Shown piece after piece: positions 10,349 to 21,204 of a stretch of 64,000 nucleotides of DNA. The translations under genes and the position numbers were made by a program. The notes below the pieces were generated by a model. That model worked only from the letters and a program-made list of their open reading frames with translations, did not search any database and was not told the DNA's origin. Position 1 is the first letter of the stretch. Each line of letters begins with the position of its first letter. Source of the stretch: Cephalotrichum gorgonifer (taxonomy: Eukaryota > Ascomycota > Sordariomycetes > Microascales > Microascaceae); contig ONZQ02000010.1 of assembly GCA_900312665.1 (NCBI GenBank), positions 620,001-684,000 on the forward strand, read 5' to 3'.

Positions 10349-11580
10349 ATGTCCCAATCCTCTAACACCCACCCCACGGCCCAAGATCTCGCCGCCCAGT
10401 TGGCCTCTGAGATCAAGGGCAAGGTTATCCTTACAACGGGAGTTTCACCCGGCGGCCTTGGTGATGCTTTTGTTCGGGCAATTGCCTCGGTGCACCCCTC
10501 CCTTCTCATACTCGCCGGGCGCAACACCACCAAAACACAAGCAACTGCAGATGCTATCGTCAAGGCTTATCCGGAGGTCCGGGTACGCACGCTCCAGCTC
10601 GATCTGGAATCACTTGACGCCGTGCGTGGCGCTGCCGAGGAGGTGATATCATGGGAGGACGTACCCTCCATCGACGCGGTAGTGAACAACGCCGGTATCA
10701 TGGCGGTCGAATTCGCCCTTACAGTGGATGGTTACGAGAGGCAGTTTGCCACCAATCATCTTGGCCCCTTCCTTTTCACCAATTTGATCATGGAGAAGCT
10801 CCTTGCGACTGAAAAGCCCACCATCGTCAATGTGAGCAGCGATGGGCACCGGCTCAGCCCGGTCCGCTTCGCCGATTATAACTTCAATGTACGTACCTAC
10901 TAACATTGCCTATCTCGTCGATATTTCCTTAAGATGCTAACGGTTCTGCCTTCCCCAGAATGGAGAGTCCTATAACAAGGTATGGAACCGCAAACACCTA
11001 ATCCTAGCTACTGATCCTAACCCCTATCCCTGATGCTATAGTGGACTGCATATGGACAGAGTAAATCGGCGAACATGCTCTTTGCACTATCCTTGGCCGA
11101 AAAGCTGGGCCCAAAGCTTAATCTACATGCTTTCAGCTTGCACCCAGGTGTCATCATGACTAACCTCGGAAACCATCTCGACTTGGAGACTAGCTTCACA
11201 GCTCTAAGTAAGTTTTCATTTTCTGCTTCTGTAAGTGGTTTGATCTAACAATACTCCCTAGGGGACCTGGACAAGCTACTGGGAAATGTAGAGGGCTTTC
11301 AGGAGCGAGAATTCAAGGACCTAGACCATGGAGCCGCAACTACGGTTTTTGCGTTTGACCCCAAGCTCAAAGGTAAGGAAGGCGTTTAGCTTGCAAATTA
11401 CCAGTATAACTCGGAATATTCGCTTACCTTTCTCTAGATCATAACGGAGCTTACCTACAAGATTGCCATGTTGCCGATCCGTGGAAGGATACCGTGTTGC
11501 CGTGGGGTACCAGCACCGTCTCAGCGGCTCGGCTATGGAAACTGAGCGAGCAATTGGTCGGACAGGAATTCAAGTATTAG
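10349..11580 (+). CDS. Short-chain dehydrogenase/reductase (retinol-dehydrogenase-like SDR)
   Basis: Five exons (10349-10888, 10959-10979, 11042-11207, 11262-11372, 11438-11580) give 326 aa; every join keeps frame. One exon is only 21 bp. Rossmann-fold signatures: the cofactor loop TTGVSPGGLGDAFV (a TGxxxGxG variant with an inserted Pro), NNAGIM, the catalytic Ser in VNVSSDGHRLS, and the catalytic Tyr/Lys pair in YGQSKSANMLF. The architecture (substrate loop with N-Y after the Ser; LHPGVIMTNL) matches fungal WW-oxidoreductase/retinol-dehydrogenase-like SDRs that use NAD(P)(H) on unknown carbonyl or alcohol substrates. No membrane anchor is visible. It is an isolated gene, with no cluster partner to suggest a pathway. 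Confidence 0.88.
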
Positions 11581-13824
11581 ACTGGGTATCTATCGGCGGA
11601 TACATGGCAAGGGCCGCGAAGGAGGGAATCCGGACGGTAGCAATACTATGCTACCCATCACTCAACCGTCTTGTTCAGCCCTGATAACCTGCCCCCGGCG
11701 CCTTTAAGTCCACAAACATTAGGTCTTGGCAGCTATCAAGACACGCTGGTCCCATTCTAACCATATGTCACTTGTCACTCCAATCCTCCACTCAATCCCT
11801 ACCCAATAGAGGTAGCCATGATGAGGGGAGGAGGAACAAGGCGCCATTCATCCAAGTTTGTTTTTGAAATTAGTCTGGCTCGACTACAATCAGATATCCA
11901 CATGAAGGAGAGAGACGGAGACGTGTTTATGAGTTGTAGTGGTATCTCTAGACCTAATGCTTTTATATACTTGAAAGCCAAAGTGCCATTCAAGCCTGCT
12001 TCGGACTTACACCCTCCCCGAAGGCCGGGTAGACCTAAATACTTGAGGCTTGCGCAGTGCCTGTCACACTGCAATGCTTTCCCACCGGCAGCCCTTCGAG
12101 TCCCTCCTAATACCTCATCATCGCTCCTTTAGATTTGGGCTACGCTCGGTGCAGGAACCCAAGATTATCTTACCACCAATAATTGGCCAGGCTAATAGAA
12201 TTCACCACATCGTCCTTAGTGGCCGTCCAGTCCATAATCCAGAAGAGGACCCATTCCGCAGTCCTCGACCATAGCCGAGGAAGTCTCCAAATCAGGACCT
12301 GCTCCAAACTCCTCTGCCACGGTATTTAGACTACCGACTGACTTATATCCTGGTGGAGAGAGACGATCTAAGTAATATAAATATGGGATTGTAAACCGCG
12401 ATGTGGCCTGTATTATGGGAAGTCGTCGATATGAAACAAAAATTTACCAGGCATACTGGTTGGTCTTATAAGATGTTAACGGACGAGATTTTCCACCAAT
12501 TACTGGCGCGATACATAAAAGTAATATGAGATCCATTTAAGTTCCCAAACTGACCCTCCTTAAGCCCCATCTTATAGGCAGGGCTCTCGTTTATCTGAAG
12601 ACGCAAATCTCAAGTTGTATAATGCCCAATCGGGCCGGCCGATCGACGTGTATACTCTCCAGAATTCTCCGAGGCATTCATTCGATACGAATATACGCTC
12701 TTGCCAGGCGTCTTGGTCTGCCTACGAAGCTTTGTACACAGGCCGAACGCGATGCAGCAGTACGCTCTCAACCAGGGCTCCACTCGGAACTTTACCCTAT
12801 CGACTATCTCCGTCCTCAGATGCGATTATCTAGATAACCCATAGTCAGCTACCACTCAGGTAGATTGACAGCATTTTGGGACGATTCGCGACCCGCCATC
12901 ATCGCACTTTACCCTCCCCCGCAAGCTCAAGGAGATCCCATAATTAATACTGGTCTTAATTGCAAGTCCGCTCGTGACCAACAGGACGATCATTGTAATG
13001 TGCACAGCCTCCCATTGCCAAGCTTTAAGTCGCTCCGGCAGTCGGGAGGTTCGCACGAAGCGGGCCGCCTTCCCAAGACCCCACGCTCTGTTTGAAGTGC
13101 CGCACGGAACGAGAGAAAATCTCCGAGCTTAGAGGTGGGGAGGGAGAGCAAGGTCTTTTTTTTCCCCGACTTCGTAGCTTGCCCGAAAACAGCAAGATAC
13201 TAAGAGTATGCTGCAGCGTAATATATCACGACTACTTAGTGTGACCCTGATATTCATCTAACGCGACAAAAGTTCCACCGGCATTCGGGCGGGTAGATTC
13301 ACTCCTGTCCCTTTGGTATTGCAGATGTGGGCGGCAGCTCTCGCTCTCGATGCGAAGCGGTATCCATCCACCTTCCAACTAAGAATAAGCTTAGCCGTGT
13401 GCCTGGCATTACTGGCCACCACTGATATGCACCCCGCGTTCCATAATAACGTGGGCCGCTTCTATGCTGCTTCGGATAGGTCCTGTAATATCCCTCTTCC
13501 CTGTTCAAATAGAGAGCCAAGACCGGGTCTACAACGTACGGGTGAGAGCGCCATCACGATGCAATATGTCCGTCGAATCAAGATGGAGGTCAAGAGTAAG
13601 AGGCTATAATCCTCCTTTGCAAAGAGGGTCACATCAGGACAGGGTATAAGTCCAGTCACAAAACAATGTTTATACACAAACTTGAGTCCATGTCGCACCT
13701 ATATAAATCGAGGACCCGACTTCGAAACGAAGTTCTCGTCATCCAACAAGACAGTGGTCCTGAACCCCCTATTTTTGACTCCCCTTCCTGTCATTCCCCG
13801 GACCTCCTCCATCAGTTACCGACC
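11581..13824. other. Long intergenic region upstream of the LPMO gene
   Basis: About 2.2 kb with no convincing gene. Several 60-104-codon ORFs overlap in conflicting frames and show no domains. The stretch 12100-12600 is AT-rich and could be degraded repeat DNA, but I cannot match it to an element. In-frame codons from 13666 precede the LPMO start but do not resemble a secretion signal. Confidence 0.35.
13700..13707 (+). promoter_or_regulatory. Probable TATA box of the LPMO gene
   Basis: TATATAAA 125 bp upstream of the chosen ATG at 13825, a plausible distance for a highly expressed secreted enzyme. Also read as a leader ORF, but the signal-peptide start at 13825 is far better. Confidence 0.5.
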
Positions 13825-14526
13825 ATGAAGATCTTCCAGGCCCTCATCCTTGCCGCCCTCGGGACCGCAGTAGATGCTCACTACATCTTCAACATCCTGG
13901 TGGTCAACGACCAAGTAGTCGGCGGCGAGTACGACTACTTCCGCCGCAACTCCAACTCCTACAACCCCGCCTTCCCCGACATCGTCAACACCAATGACCT
14001 GCGGTGCAACGTTGGTGCACGGCCCGGGAACGTGAAGACCTACGAGGTCAACGCCGGCGACAAGATCGGCTTCAAGATCTTCAACCGCGAGACCATCGAG
14101 CACCCCGGTCCGGGCTTCGTCTACATGTCCAAGGCGCCCGACTCGGTCGCCACATACGAGGGTGACGGCGACTGGTTCAAGGTGTGGGAGACGGGCCTGT
14201 GCAACGGGAGCCCCAACAACGACGGGTCGTGGTGCTCGTGGCAGAAGGACAGGCTCGAATACACGATCCCCGAGAACATCCCGCCCGGCGAGTACCTCGT
14301 TCGCGTGGAACATATCGGTCTCCACGAGGGCCACCAGGGGAGGGCTCAGTTCTATATCGAGTGCGCCCAGCTGAAGATCAACGGCCCCGGCGGCGGCACC
14401 CCCGGGCCCCTGGTCAAGATTCCCGGTATCTACAACGCTAACGACCCCGGTATTCGATACGACAAGTGGAAGCCCAACCCTGCCGCATACGTCATGCCCG
14501 GCCCGAAGGTGTGGGACGGCCAGTAG
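13825..14526 (+). CDS. AA9 lytic polysaccharide monooxygenase (formerly GH61), secreted
   Basis: 233 aa, single exon. An 18-residue signal peptide (MKIFQALILAALGTAVDA) is followed directly by His19, which becomes the N-terminal His of the copper histidine brace. This decides the start: the longer upstream frame would bury the signal peptide. The second brace His is H93 in IEHPGPGFVYM; Q175 and Y177 in AQFYIEC match the AA9 axial Tyr region, with conserved His nearby in EHIGLHEGHQG. AA9 enzymes oxidatively cleave cellulose or hemicellulose outside the cell with copper and a reductant. The chain ends soon after the core (YVMPGPKVWDGQ), with no CBM1 or linker. Regioselectivity cannot be read from the sequence. 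Confidence 0.93.
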   Translation: MKIFQALILAALGTAVDAHYIFNILVVNDQVVGGEYDYFRRNSNSYNPAFPDIVNTNDLRCNVGARPGNVKTYEVNAGDKIGFKIFNRETIEHPGPGFVYMSKAPDSVATYEGDGDWFKVWETGLCNGSPNNDGSWCSWQKDRLEYTIPENIPPGEYLVRVEHIGLHEGHQGRAQFYIECAQLKINGPGGGTPGPLVKIPGIYNANDPGIRYDKWKPNPAAYVMPGPKVWDGQ

Positions 14527-15332
14527 GTGGCTATGTTGGGAAGATAACAGCACTGTTGGTGGAAGGGGGTACTGATGTTGGTTTGCTGGTATCGATACCA
14601 AGGGCCGCATTCAGCGTTTTCATTTCCATGGGACAAGTGGTCCCCTTATTGAGCGCCAGCCATGTTTGCTCTATATTAGTACAAAGAATAAAGCTTGCTA
14701 CATTCGTATGGCATTTGCTTGAGCCTAGATTATACAGGGCATCTGTATGTGTTGAAGTACGGCAGCTTTCCATGTGGCATCACTTGCAAAAAAGACAGGC
14801 TTCCTCACCTTGATTGGCCATCTTCGTCATGTTTCTTCTCATTGTTATTGACATCGGCAGTAGACCTAGTATCCTTGACCTGCTGTCCTTGCTTCTTCAC
14901 TACAAATAAAAAACAGACGAAGGCTATTAATAAAGGTAGGAGTTAGGCAGGATATCGTGAGAGAAAACTTTAGGTGGTAAACTGATACCATATTCCTATT
15001 AATCTAAGCACATTGAAGATTTTAAATGCCAAAAGCCAGGACTGCCCAGGGTCGGAAGATGAGAACGATTGATTCTCCACACCTAGCACGTGATGTAAGC
15101 GCCCATCAAAGTGGCGCCAATAATGGCATTATGTAATGTAACAATGGAGCTGGTCCAGTTCGTTGACATGACAATGCGAGGAGGCAGCGGACTGTCACAA
15201 GCCTGTTTAAATGAGTCTTAATTCCCCAACAACCTGGCATTTCAGAGTCTTCCAAGAGCCTAAGCCCCATCTCAATCAGGCCACCAAATACTACACTAAG
15301 ACTCAAACGCCTATATTTAAGTATCCACCATA
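14527..15332. other. Intergenic region
   Basis: 3' flank of the LPMO gene and 5' flank of the Gag-like gene. AT-rich around 14860-15010. No LTR or other repeat boundary could be recognised upstream of the Gag-like ORF, though long direct repeats cannot be excluded by eye. Confidence 0.35.
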
Positions 15333-16580
15333 ATGGTCGAGGATATCTTCCTGAACTCGACCCTCGATTGGGAGATCTGGGACAGGCACTTTTTGGCCTA
15401 CATAGCCATTCGAAAACTCACGGATATCGTGCTTCACGGCGTTCCTCCATTGGAGAAGCCCGTGGAACCCAGCCAAGCTTCCTATGCCCTCGCATACCTT
15501 GCGAAAGATTACCCAGATAGAGCGGCCAAAGGCTCATCACCACCTCCAAAAGCGGGTGACGCAGGTGATAGCAATCCCCAATCGGCAAAGCCGAACGGGA
15601 AAGAGAGCAGTATTCCTGTTCTCTCCGAAGTCGCTCGATCTATGTATCTGGCAGCAATGCAATCCTACGCCTATCGGCGAGGAGACTATTTGCAACAGCA
15701 CAAGGACATCGCGGACTCCATGTCCTACATCTCAAGGACTGTATCCGATAAATTCCGGAAAAATTGTGTCCCTTATGATCCATTGTCGAGCTGGTATTCG
15801 AGTGTTAAGAGAGCGGTTACGTCGGACCCATATGGCATGTTGTCTGAGGCCAAATTGCTATATGGCAGCGCCACGCGAGTGCTCCCGAAAGACGGAGATA
15901 TTTTGGAATGGATAGATGAGTGGGAGAGGGCCATGGACATTGGGCGGGCTCGAGAGTTGCCGGTGGCCATGTCGCACGGCACGTGGTTCGACGACCTCGT
16001 CAAAGGGATAGAGCTCGCGCTGCCCTCGTGGGTAAAGTCTTCTCGCGTGGGATATCGGAAGGACGTTACACACGGCAGCCTTGATTATCCAGAAGTCATC
16101 AGCTCCCTGAGGCAGGCGGTGAGGGAGGATATGGCGGCGCAGGGACGATGGCCCGGCCGAGGAGCGTTCTCAAACCCCCTACCAGGCCGTGGTGGCGGTG
16201 CCGAATCCGGGCCTTACGAGAAGGCGCCAAACGACTCGCCTGTGCCGAAAAAGCCGGCGAAGGCGAAGCCAGAGCCACCAATGCCGCCATCAAACAAGCG
16301 GCGGCGTGCGTGCAGGGCATGCGACCGCCCAGGCCACGATCTCGAGGGCTGTTTCTTCATCTTTCCGCAGCTGGCACCACGGGGCTTCAACGTCTATGGC
16401 GATAACCAAATGCGTGTAAACAGGAGGATCGAGGAAGACCCGAGGCTTCTGGAGGAGGTGAACCAACTGAAGCGGTATAAGAGAGGTGGTCAGAGTGATG
16501 ATGGGTCGCCGTCGAGGGATTACAGGTCTTCGTATGGTTTTGCAGGGCGGCGACGGAGCATTGACGAGTGGTCAGAGTAA
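15333..16580 (+). CDS. Stand-alone Ty1/copia-type Gag protein with one CCHC zinc knuckle
   Basis: Uninterrupted 415-codon ORF. The N-terminus (TLDWEIWDRHFLAYIAIRK) has the W-x2-W capsid-start pattern of copia-type Gag. A helical middle part follows, then a Pro/Lys-rich linker. A single retroviral-type knuckle, CRACDRPGHDLEGC (C-x2-C-x4-H-x4-C), is followed by the FFIFPQLAPRGF stretch seen after the knuckle in fungal copia Gags, and a basic Ser/Arg tail. There is no protease, integrase or reverse transcriptase downstream: the DNA glycosylase gene starts convergently 276 bp beyond the stop. An intact Gag without Pol suggests either a domesticated Gag gene or a non-autonomous element that borrows Pol. 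In Gag proteins the knuckle binds nucleic acid; a cellular role here is only inferred. Confidence 0.75.
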   Translation: MVEDIFLNSTLDWEIWDRHFLAYIAIRKLTDIVLHGVPPLEKPVEPSQASYALAYLAKDYPDRAAKGSSPPPKAGDAGDSNPQSAKPNGKESSIPVLSEVARSMYLAAMQSYAYRRGDYLQQHKDIADSMSYISRTVSDKFRKNCVPYDPLSSWYSSVKRAVTSDPYGMLSEAKLLYGSATRVLPKDGDILEWIDEWERAMDIGRARELPVAMSHGTWFDDLVKGIELALPSWVKSSRVGYRKDVTHGSLDYPEVISSLRQAVREDMAAQGRWPGRGAFSNPLPGRGGGAESGPYEKAPNDSPVPKKPAKAKPEPPMPPSNKRRRACRACDRPGHDLEGCFFIFPQLAPRGFNVYGDNQMRVNRRIEEDPRLLEEVNQLKRYKRGGQSDDGSPSRDYRSSYGFAGRRRSIDEWSE

Positions 16581-16855
16581 TGACTATGAAAACAGCTGGA
16601 GGCAGGCACTCAGCTGGTTGCAGATTGAGGCGGGTGCGTTGGAGTACTACGTGTGATCGAAGGATCTGGCCTTCATCCCGCTCCTATGGCTCGATGTAAA
16701 GACTCTGACAATGGCACGTGATGCGTTCATCGGGGCCATAGAAATAGCTACAACATCATGTAAATAAAGGCCTAGGATATCAATGTTTTACCTCTAGCCC
16801 TAGTAGGCGCTATGTAGTAGACACTAGGAGTCTCTAAGAATATTAACCGTACTGC

Positions 16856-17962
16856 CTAGTCTCCAAGAACGTCAGGCTCCACCTTGGATGTATCCTCCTC
16901 CTTGACCTTTTCCTTGAACGCCTTCCTCAGCTCGCAGTTGCCCAGGTTCTTGCCTCCTGCCTTGCATTCTGGGCATACCCTTCCGTGCTTCACTAGTAAT
17001 AAGTGCAGTCCGTATTTCTCCTCATCAGGGATCTTTACCTCCAGATGCGCGTGCGTTTCGTCCCTAGTTGCCTTCTTAGGACGCCAGCCCAGCAGTCCCG
17101 TTATTCTCCAGACATGTGTATCTACCGCGAAGGTCTCCCTGCGAAGGCAAAACAGAAGCACACAACTCGCCGTCTTGGCCCCCACTCCCTGAAACCCGAT
17201 AAGCTCCCTCATTGCGTCGTCATTGCTCGCTTCAAACAGGTGATCAAGCGAGTAGCACCCGTACCGATCCTTAGCAGCGGACAAAACCCCCATGATCGCC
17301 TTGCTCTTCGTAACGCTGAGCCCCCCGCACTTGATGGCCCTTTCAAGCTTGGCCGTGCCGCCCGCGGCAATGGCCTCCCAGTTGTCGCTGCCGCCGTACA
17401 CGGCATCCATGCTCTGCTTGGCGCGCGTCGAGTTGGCGTCGCTCGTGTTCTGGCTTAGGATGGTGCGCACGAGCGAGTCCAGGACCGACGGGGAGTCGCC
17501 GCACCCGGCGCGCGAGGTGGGTGCCGTGATTTCCTGGGGCCGGACGTGGGCGCCGTGTAAGGAGGTGAGAATGCGGTGCGCCAGGCGGGCCTCCTCTGGC
17601 GTGGGGTGCGGGAATTCTGGGAAGGGGGACCCGGCGGCATGTCTCGTGTAGGTCTTGAGCTTTTTCGCTTGGAGGGAACTAGTGGATAGGGTGGGGGGTG
17701 TAAATGACTTTGTGGGGGTATCATCTCCAGGCTCGGCCTTGATCGGCTTGGACGGTGTTTTGGGCGTGGGGCTTCCGTCGTCTTCCGTCTTGAAGCGTTT
17801 TGAAGGGGATTTCGTGTCTGCTTTCCTACGCTTCGCCGGGATGGTGTCAAGTTCTTTAGTAGAGGCAGCACGTTTGTTTCCAGCTGGTGAGCCAGACTGC
17901 TGATTCGAGGATAAAGCAGCAGCTGTAGCTTGCCGGGTCGTGGCGCGTGTTACACGAGCCAT
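16856..17962 (-). CDS. HhH-GPD superfamily DNA glycosylase (endonuclease III-like)
   Basis: 368 aa, single exon. The N-terminal ~110 residues are basic and low-complexity with NLS-like clusters (PAKRRK, KSPSKRFK). The HhH-GPD domain spans about 150-340: LVRTILSQNTSDANS, the hairpin-helix-hairpin GFQGVGAKTASCVLLF with catalytic Lys K263, and the invariant Asp D281 in FAVDTHVWRI. The 18-residue Lys-Asp spacing equals that of E. coli Nth, so this is a bifunctional-type base-excision repair enzyme removing damaged bases in the nucleus. The C-terminal cysteines are C-x2-C-x8-C (VCPECKAGGKNLGNC) rather than the C-x6-C-x2-C-x5-C of the 4Fe-4S cluster, so the cluster is probably lost or remodelled. 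It is convergent with the Gag-like gene. Confidence 0.85.
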   Translation of the reverse strand: MARVTRATTRQATAAALSSNQQSGSPAGNKRAASTKELDTIPAKRRKADTKSPSKRFKTEDDGSPTPKTPSKPIKAEPGDDTPTKSFTPPTLSTSSLQAKKLKTYTRHAAGSPFPEFPHPTPEEARLAHRILTSLHGAHVRPQEITAPTSRAGCGDSPSVLDSLVRTILSQNTSDANSTRAKQSMDAVYGGSDNWEAIAAGGTAKLERAIKCGGLSVTKSKAIMGVLSAAKDRYGCYSLDHLFEASNDDAMRELIGFQGVGAKTASCVLLFCLRRETFAVDTHVWRITGLLGWRPKKATRDETHAHLEVKIPDEEKYGLHLLLVKHGRVCPECKAGGKNLGNCELRKAFKEKVKEEDTSKVEPDVLGD

Positions 17963-19070
17963 GGCTTCCTAGCTCCCAGTATACACAATCTGCTCGGGTG
18001 AGGAGATGACGCATCAACGCCCGTTCTTCAGGGGGGTTATCTTCCTATTGAGTTTCCCTGCCCGCGAAGAATATGCCGATGATGAGGATGGCGAGTGACG
18101 GTCTCGAGCTAAGGGTGGTTTTACGAGCAACGGATGTCCTTGAGAAATTTCCTGTGGGGATGCGGAAGTAAAAGAGTCTAGGAAGCGCTGACAAAAAGCA
18201 GAAAGGAGTGGTTCTCTGCGGCTGATGACAGTGGCTGGCAGCTGTAAAAGGTATATCTATGACCAAGCTGAATCATGCAAACAGTATTATTTACTCCGTA
18301 TTGCCACGATGCTAAACTTGCCCTCCAAGACTCCAATCTCTGACTTTCTTAGGACAATGAGCGACTCACACACTCCATGGAGGCGAATCTCCACAGTATC
18401 GCTGGCCTCAACCTCACATCTTCTACAAAGATGAGACTCCAGGAGGTCGGAATTGGGCAAGATCGTGTAAGTAGTTAGGCAACGTTCCTTAGAAGAGAGG
18501 GTCGGTTATAGTCACTCGATGGCTATGAACCTACGTTCCAGGTCTTGATCAAAAACGATTCAATATCTTAGCCACTACTTACCTGCAAGAATTATTTTTC
18601 ATCTCACCATCATGTTCTCCAGCACCTACCTCTTATGGGGGATGGCTCAGAATTCAGGGTGGTAGCGAGGTGAGCGATGAGCAAGACCTCGATGTCGATG
18701 TCTATGCCTGACTCAAATCGTATAACAATACCCTCCTTCTTGATCGTGAGTTCCGGGCTCGTCATGTCCACCACTATTCTTTTCAGGCCTAATCGGTAGA
18801 GTATGGGACATGTAGAAGATGTAGAACTCCGCGGTGTGACCCGAGAGATGACGAGCAAATTCGTCGGCGAGTAAGCATCCCCAAATCCCGCACAATTCGC
18901 CCGAATGGAGAAATGTAAGATGAGTCATTGGTATCACTAGATATTTAGATATATGACGTGACTTTATTCAACCTTTGGTAGTTCTACGCCATTTGAACTA
19001 CAAGTTTCCTGGAGATAGAAGCAGGCCCCGTCAACAGCTCTGACCTTCCGCCGCCGTAACCACTTCATCA
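17963..19070. other. Intergenic region between divergent glycosylase and PNPOx-like genes
   Basis: About 1.1 kb, presumably holding both promoters. ORFs on the minus strand (18610-18937) have no recognisable domain. No RNA gene or repeat seen. Confidence 0.35.
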
Positions 19071-19745
19071 ATGATGGCAGATTCCAAGCAGTCCATTGAG
19101 GCGGTACTTCGCGCCCTACCCTCTCTCAAGGGCCCATTCCGTGAAGCACACATTGAATCCCTCCCCAATACACCCCACGAGGCATTTCGCTTGTGGTTCG
19201 ACGATGCCATCTCGGAGAACATCAAGGAGCCCCATGCCATGACCCTCTCGACGGTCGACGAAGATGGTTCACCCGACGCGCGTGTCGTCATTCTCAAGAA
19301 CCTAGATAGCCGCGGCTGGCACTTCTCCATCAACATCGGCAGCGCGAAGGGGCGGCAGATTACGGCGAACAATCGCGTCGCTATCACGTTCTACTGGCCC
19401 CAACTCGGACGCTCAGTCCGTCTGAGGGGGAAAGCCGTCATGCTCTCCCAGGAGGAGTCTTCGAAGAGTTTCCTTGATCGATCGATAGGCGCCAAGACGG
19501 TTGCCGTGGCCTCGAAGCAGAGCCAAGTGCTTCCTGGCCCTGATGCGATGCGGGATAGCCTTGTAGAGGCCCAGAAGGTCATAGAGGAGAACCCGGACTA
19601 TGTCCTGCCAAGCTGGAAGGTCTACGCGTTGGATCCTCAGGTTGTCGAGTTCTGGCAGGGGAGCACGGATCGTTTGCATCAGAGGCTTCAGTATGTCCGG
19701 GGTGAGGCCGATGGAACTTGGGAGAAGAGGAACCTGTGGCCGTGA
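19071..19745 (+). CDS. Pyridoxamine 5'-phosphate oxidase-like FMN-binding protein
   Basis: 224 aa, single exon; two adjacent Met codons at 19071 and 19074 could start it. The FMN-binding split-barrel is clear: EPHAMTLSTVDEDGSPDARVVILKNLD, then FSINIGSAKGRQITANNRVAITFYWPQLGRSVRLRGKAV. The C-terminal PNPOx dimerisation/substrate region is present as WKVYALDPQVVEFWQGSTDRLHQR and ends W-x-K-R-N-L-W-P, close to the W..R.L.P end of PdxH. PdxH makes pyridoxal 5'-phosphate from PNP or PMP. Because the C-terminal substrate-binding Arg-x-His pattern is kept in modified form (DRLHQR), PNP/PMP oxidase activity is plausible, but a related flavin oxidoreductase role is possible. Confidence 0.82.
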   Translation: MMADSKQSIEAVLRALPSLKGPFREAHIESLPNTPHEAFRLWFDDAISENIKEPHAMTLSTVDEDGSPDARVVILKNLDSRGWHFSINIGSAKGRQITANNRVAITFYWPQLGRSVRLRGKAVMLSQEESSKSFLDRSIGAKTVAVASKQSQVLPGPDAMRDSLVEAQKVIEENPDYVLPSWKVYALDPQVVEFWQGSTDRLHQRLQYVRGEADGTWEKRNLWP

Positions 19746-21204
19746 GTTGGGGAGGCCATAGCGGTCTGACTTGGGCTTCTCATCGCAATCCTCGTCATCA
19801 CTACTACTACACGAGTATGCACTAATACTGAGTGACGAGGGGCTTAATAGCAAGTCATTAGGTCGACCAGGTCGGAGTGGAAGGGATCCTTCGACTTGAA
19901 TTGCACGGAATAGAAGGGCGTTCCACTGTGATGCTTCAAGAGCCTACACCCAAGAGATCAAGATCTCAACTCACACCTAGTAGGGCTAACCTAGTATATA
20001 ATAGACGTGTTTGGGAAGCGTACGCATTCTAGCCTGGGGCGTATTTGACGGGTAGTGTTAGAAGGATTCACTGAGCTGCATATCCAAACCACAGTCTCAG
20101 GCCCATGCCAGATTCACATGGACAACCTTTTGACGAAACGACCTCGCGGCTTAGTTTGGAACCATTATCCAAAGGAGTTGCTGCTCTTGCAGCCACCACC
20201 AATGAGGATCTCCACTAAAGTTCAGTTGCTACATCCAAGCCTCGCCCTCGAAGTGAAATTAGGCGTGTTGGGTAAAGTTTGGATCTTGATGGAATCATAT
20301 TGATCTATAGTTCCTACATTTGCGGATGGTGTAGGTTGATATCCCGGTACGACTACTTTGGCCCAGAGACGCTCCAATCCCAGTAAATCAGCTGGGTTGC
20401 CAGGTTCGCGGATTTCGATTTGGTTGGGTTGGCTATGTAGTAGTGCATATAGCTGGTGTCGCCAACCCAAGAACCTAAGAATTCGCCATAAACCCGCTGG
20501 TTCCTGCCTCCCAGCTCCCTCCGGTCTGTGATAGTTCCAACACCTCATGGCCTTGCAAAAGTACATGTAGGGTCGAAAATCCCTTAACGCCCGAACATAT
20601 TTTACTGCACTGAAAGAGGCAATAGGCATAACGGATGCTCCGGGATCAATGCTTCACCACATCCAGCTGCTCACTATTATGTAGCTAGCGCGATGTGTCC
20701 CGCGGTGTCGAGGGTTGAGAAAATGCGGGGATATTGCGGGGCATTATGGGGTAGGAGGGGTAAAAGAGACAGCACTCCAAGCACCTTGAAGAGTACCAAT
20801 GAAAGAGTCGGATTTTAAATGCGCAGGGAGAGTATTCGTCTGGTTGTCCCACATTTACAGCTATAGCTTCCACGGAAAAGGGCATGTGCGACATTAAATA
20901 CTCACGCAGGACACCAGCAGTGTAAGCCAGTCAATCTACTTGTGCCGCGGGAATGTGCCTTCCGTAGTTCGAGCGGATACTTTTCCGATCCGTCCTTTCT
21001 CCGCGGATGCCGTTAGCGCCAAGCCGCGGAAATAACTAAAAAATGACTGGCGACTAGTCTATTGATCCCTCAATGTTCGGGATACTTCATAAGGTACTTG
21101 TCCTCCTGAGGACTAAATCCTTGCCTCTCTTCTTGAGAAATCATCCTTCACTCTCGAAACTTTTGTCCCTGAAACTCACGAATCTCGCCCGAACAGCACG
21201 AACC
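19746..21204. other. Intergenic region
   Basis: About 1.5 kb with no supported gene. ORFs at 20055-20303 and 20222-20629 overlap in opposite strands without domains. An in-frame ATG at 21073 would add 44 residues to the next gene; that extension is Leu- and basic-rich but not conserved in the family. Confidence 0.35.

Noticed and set aside
13816..14610. 264-codon ORF opposite the AA9 gene
   Set aside because: Antisense shadow with Val/Gly/Asp-rich composition typical of reverse reading of a GC-biased gene.
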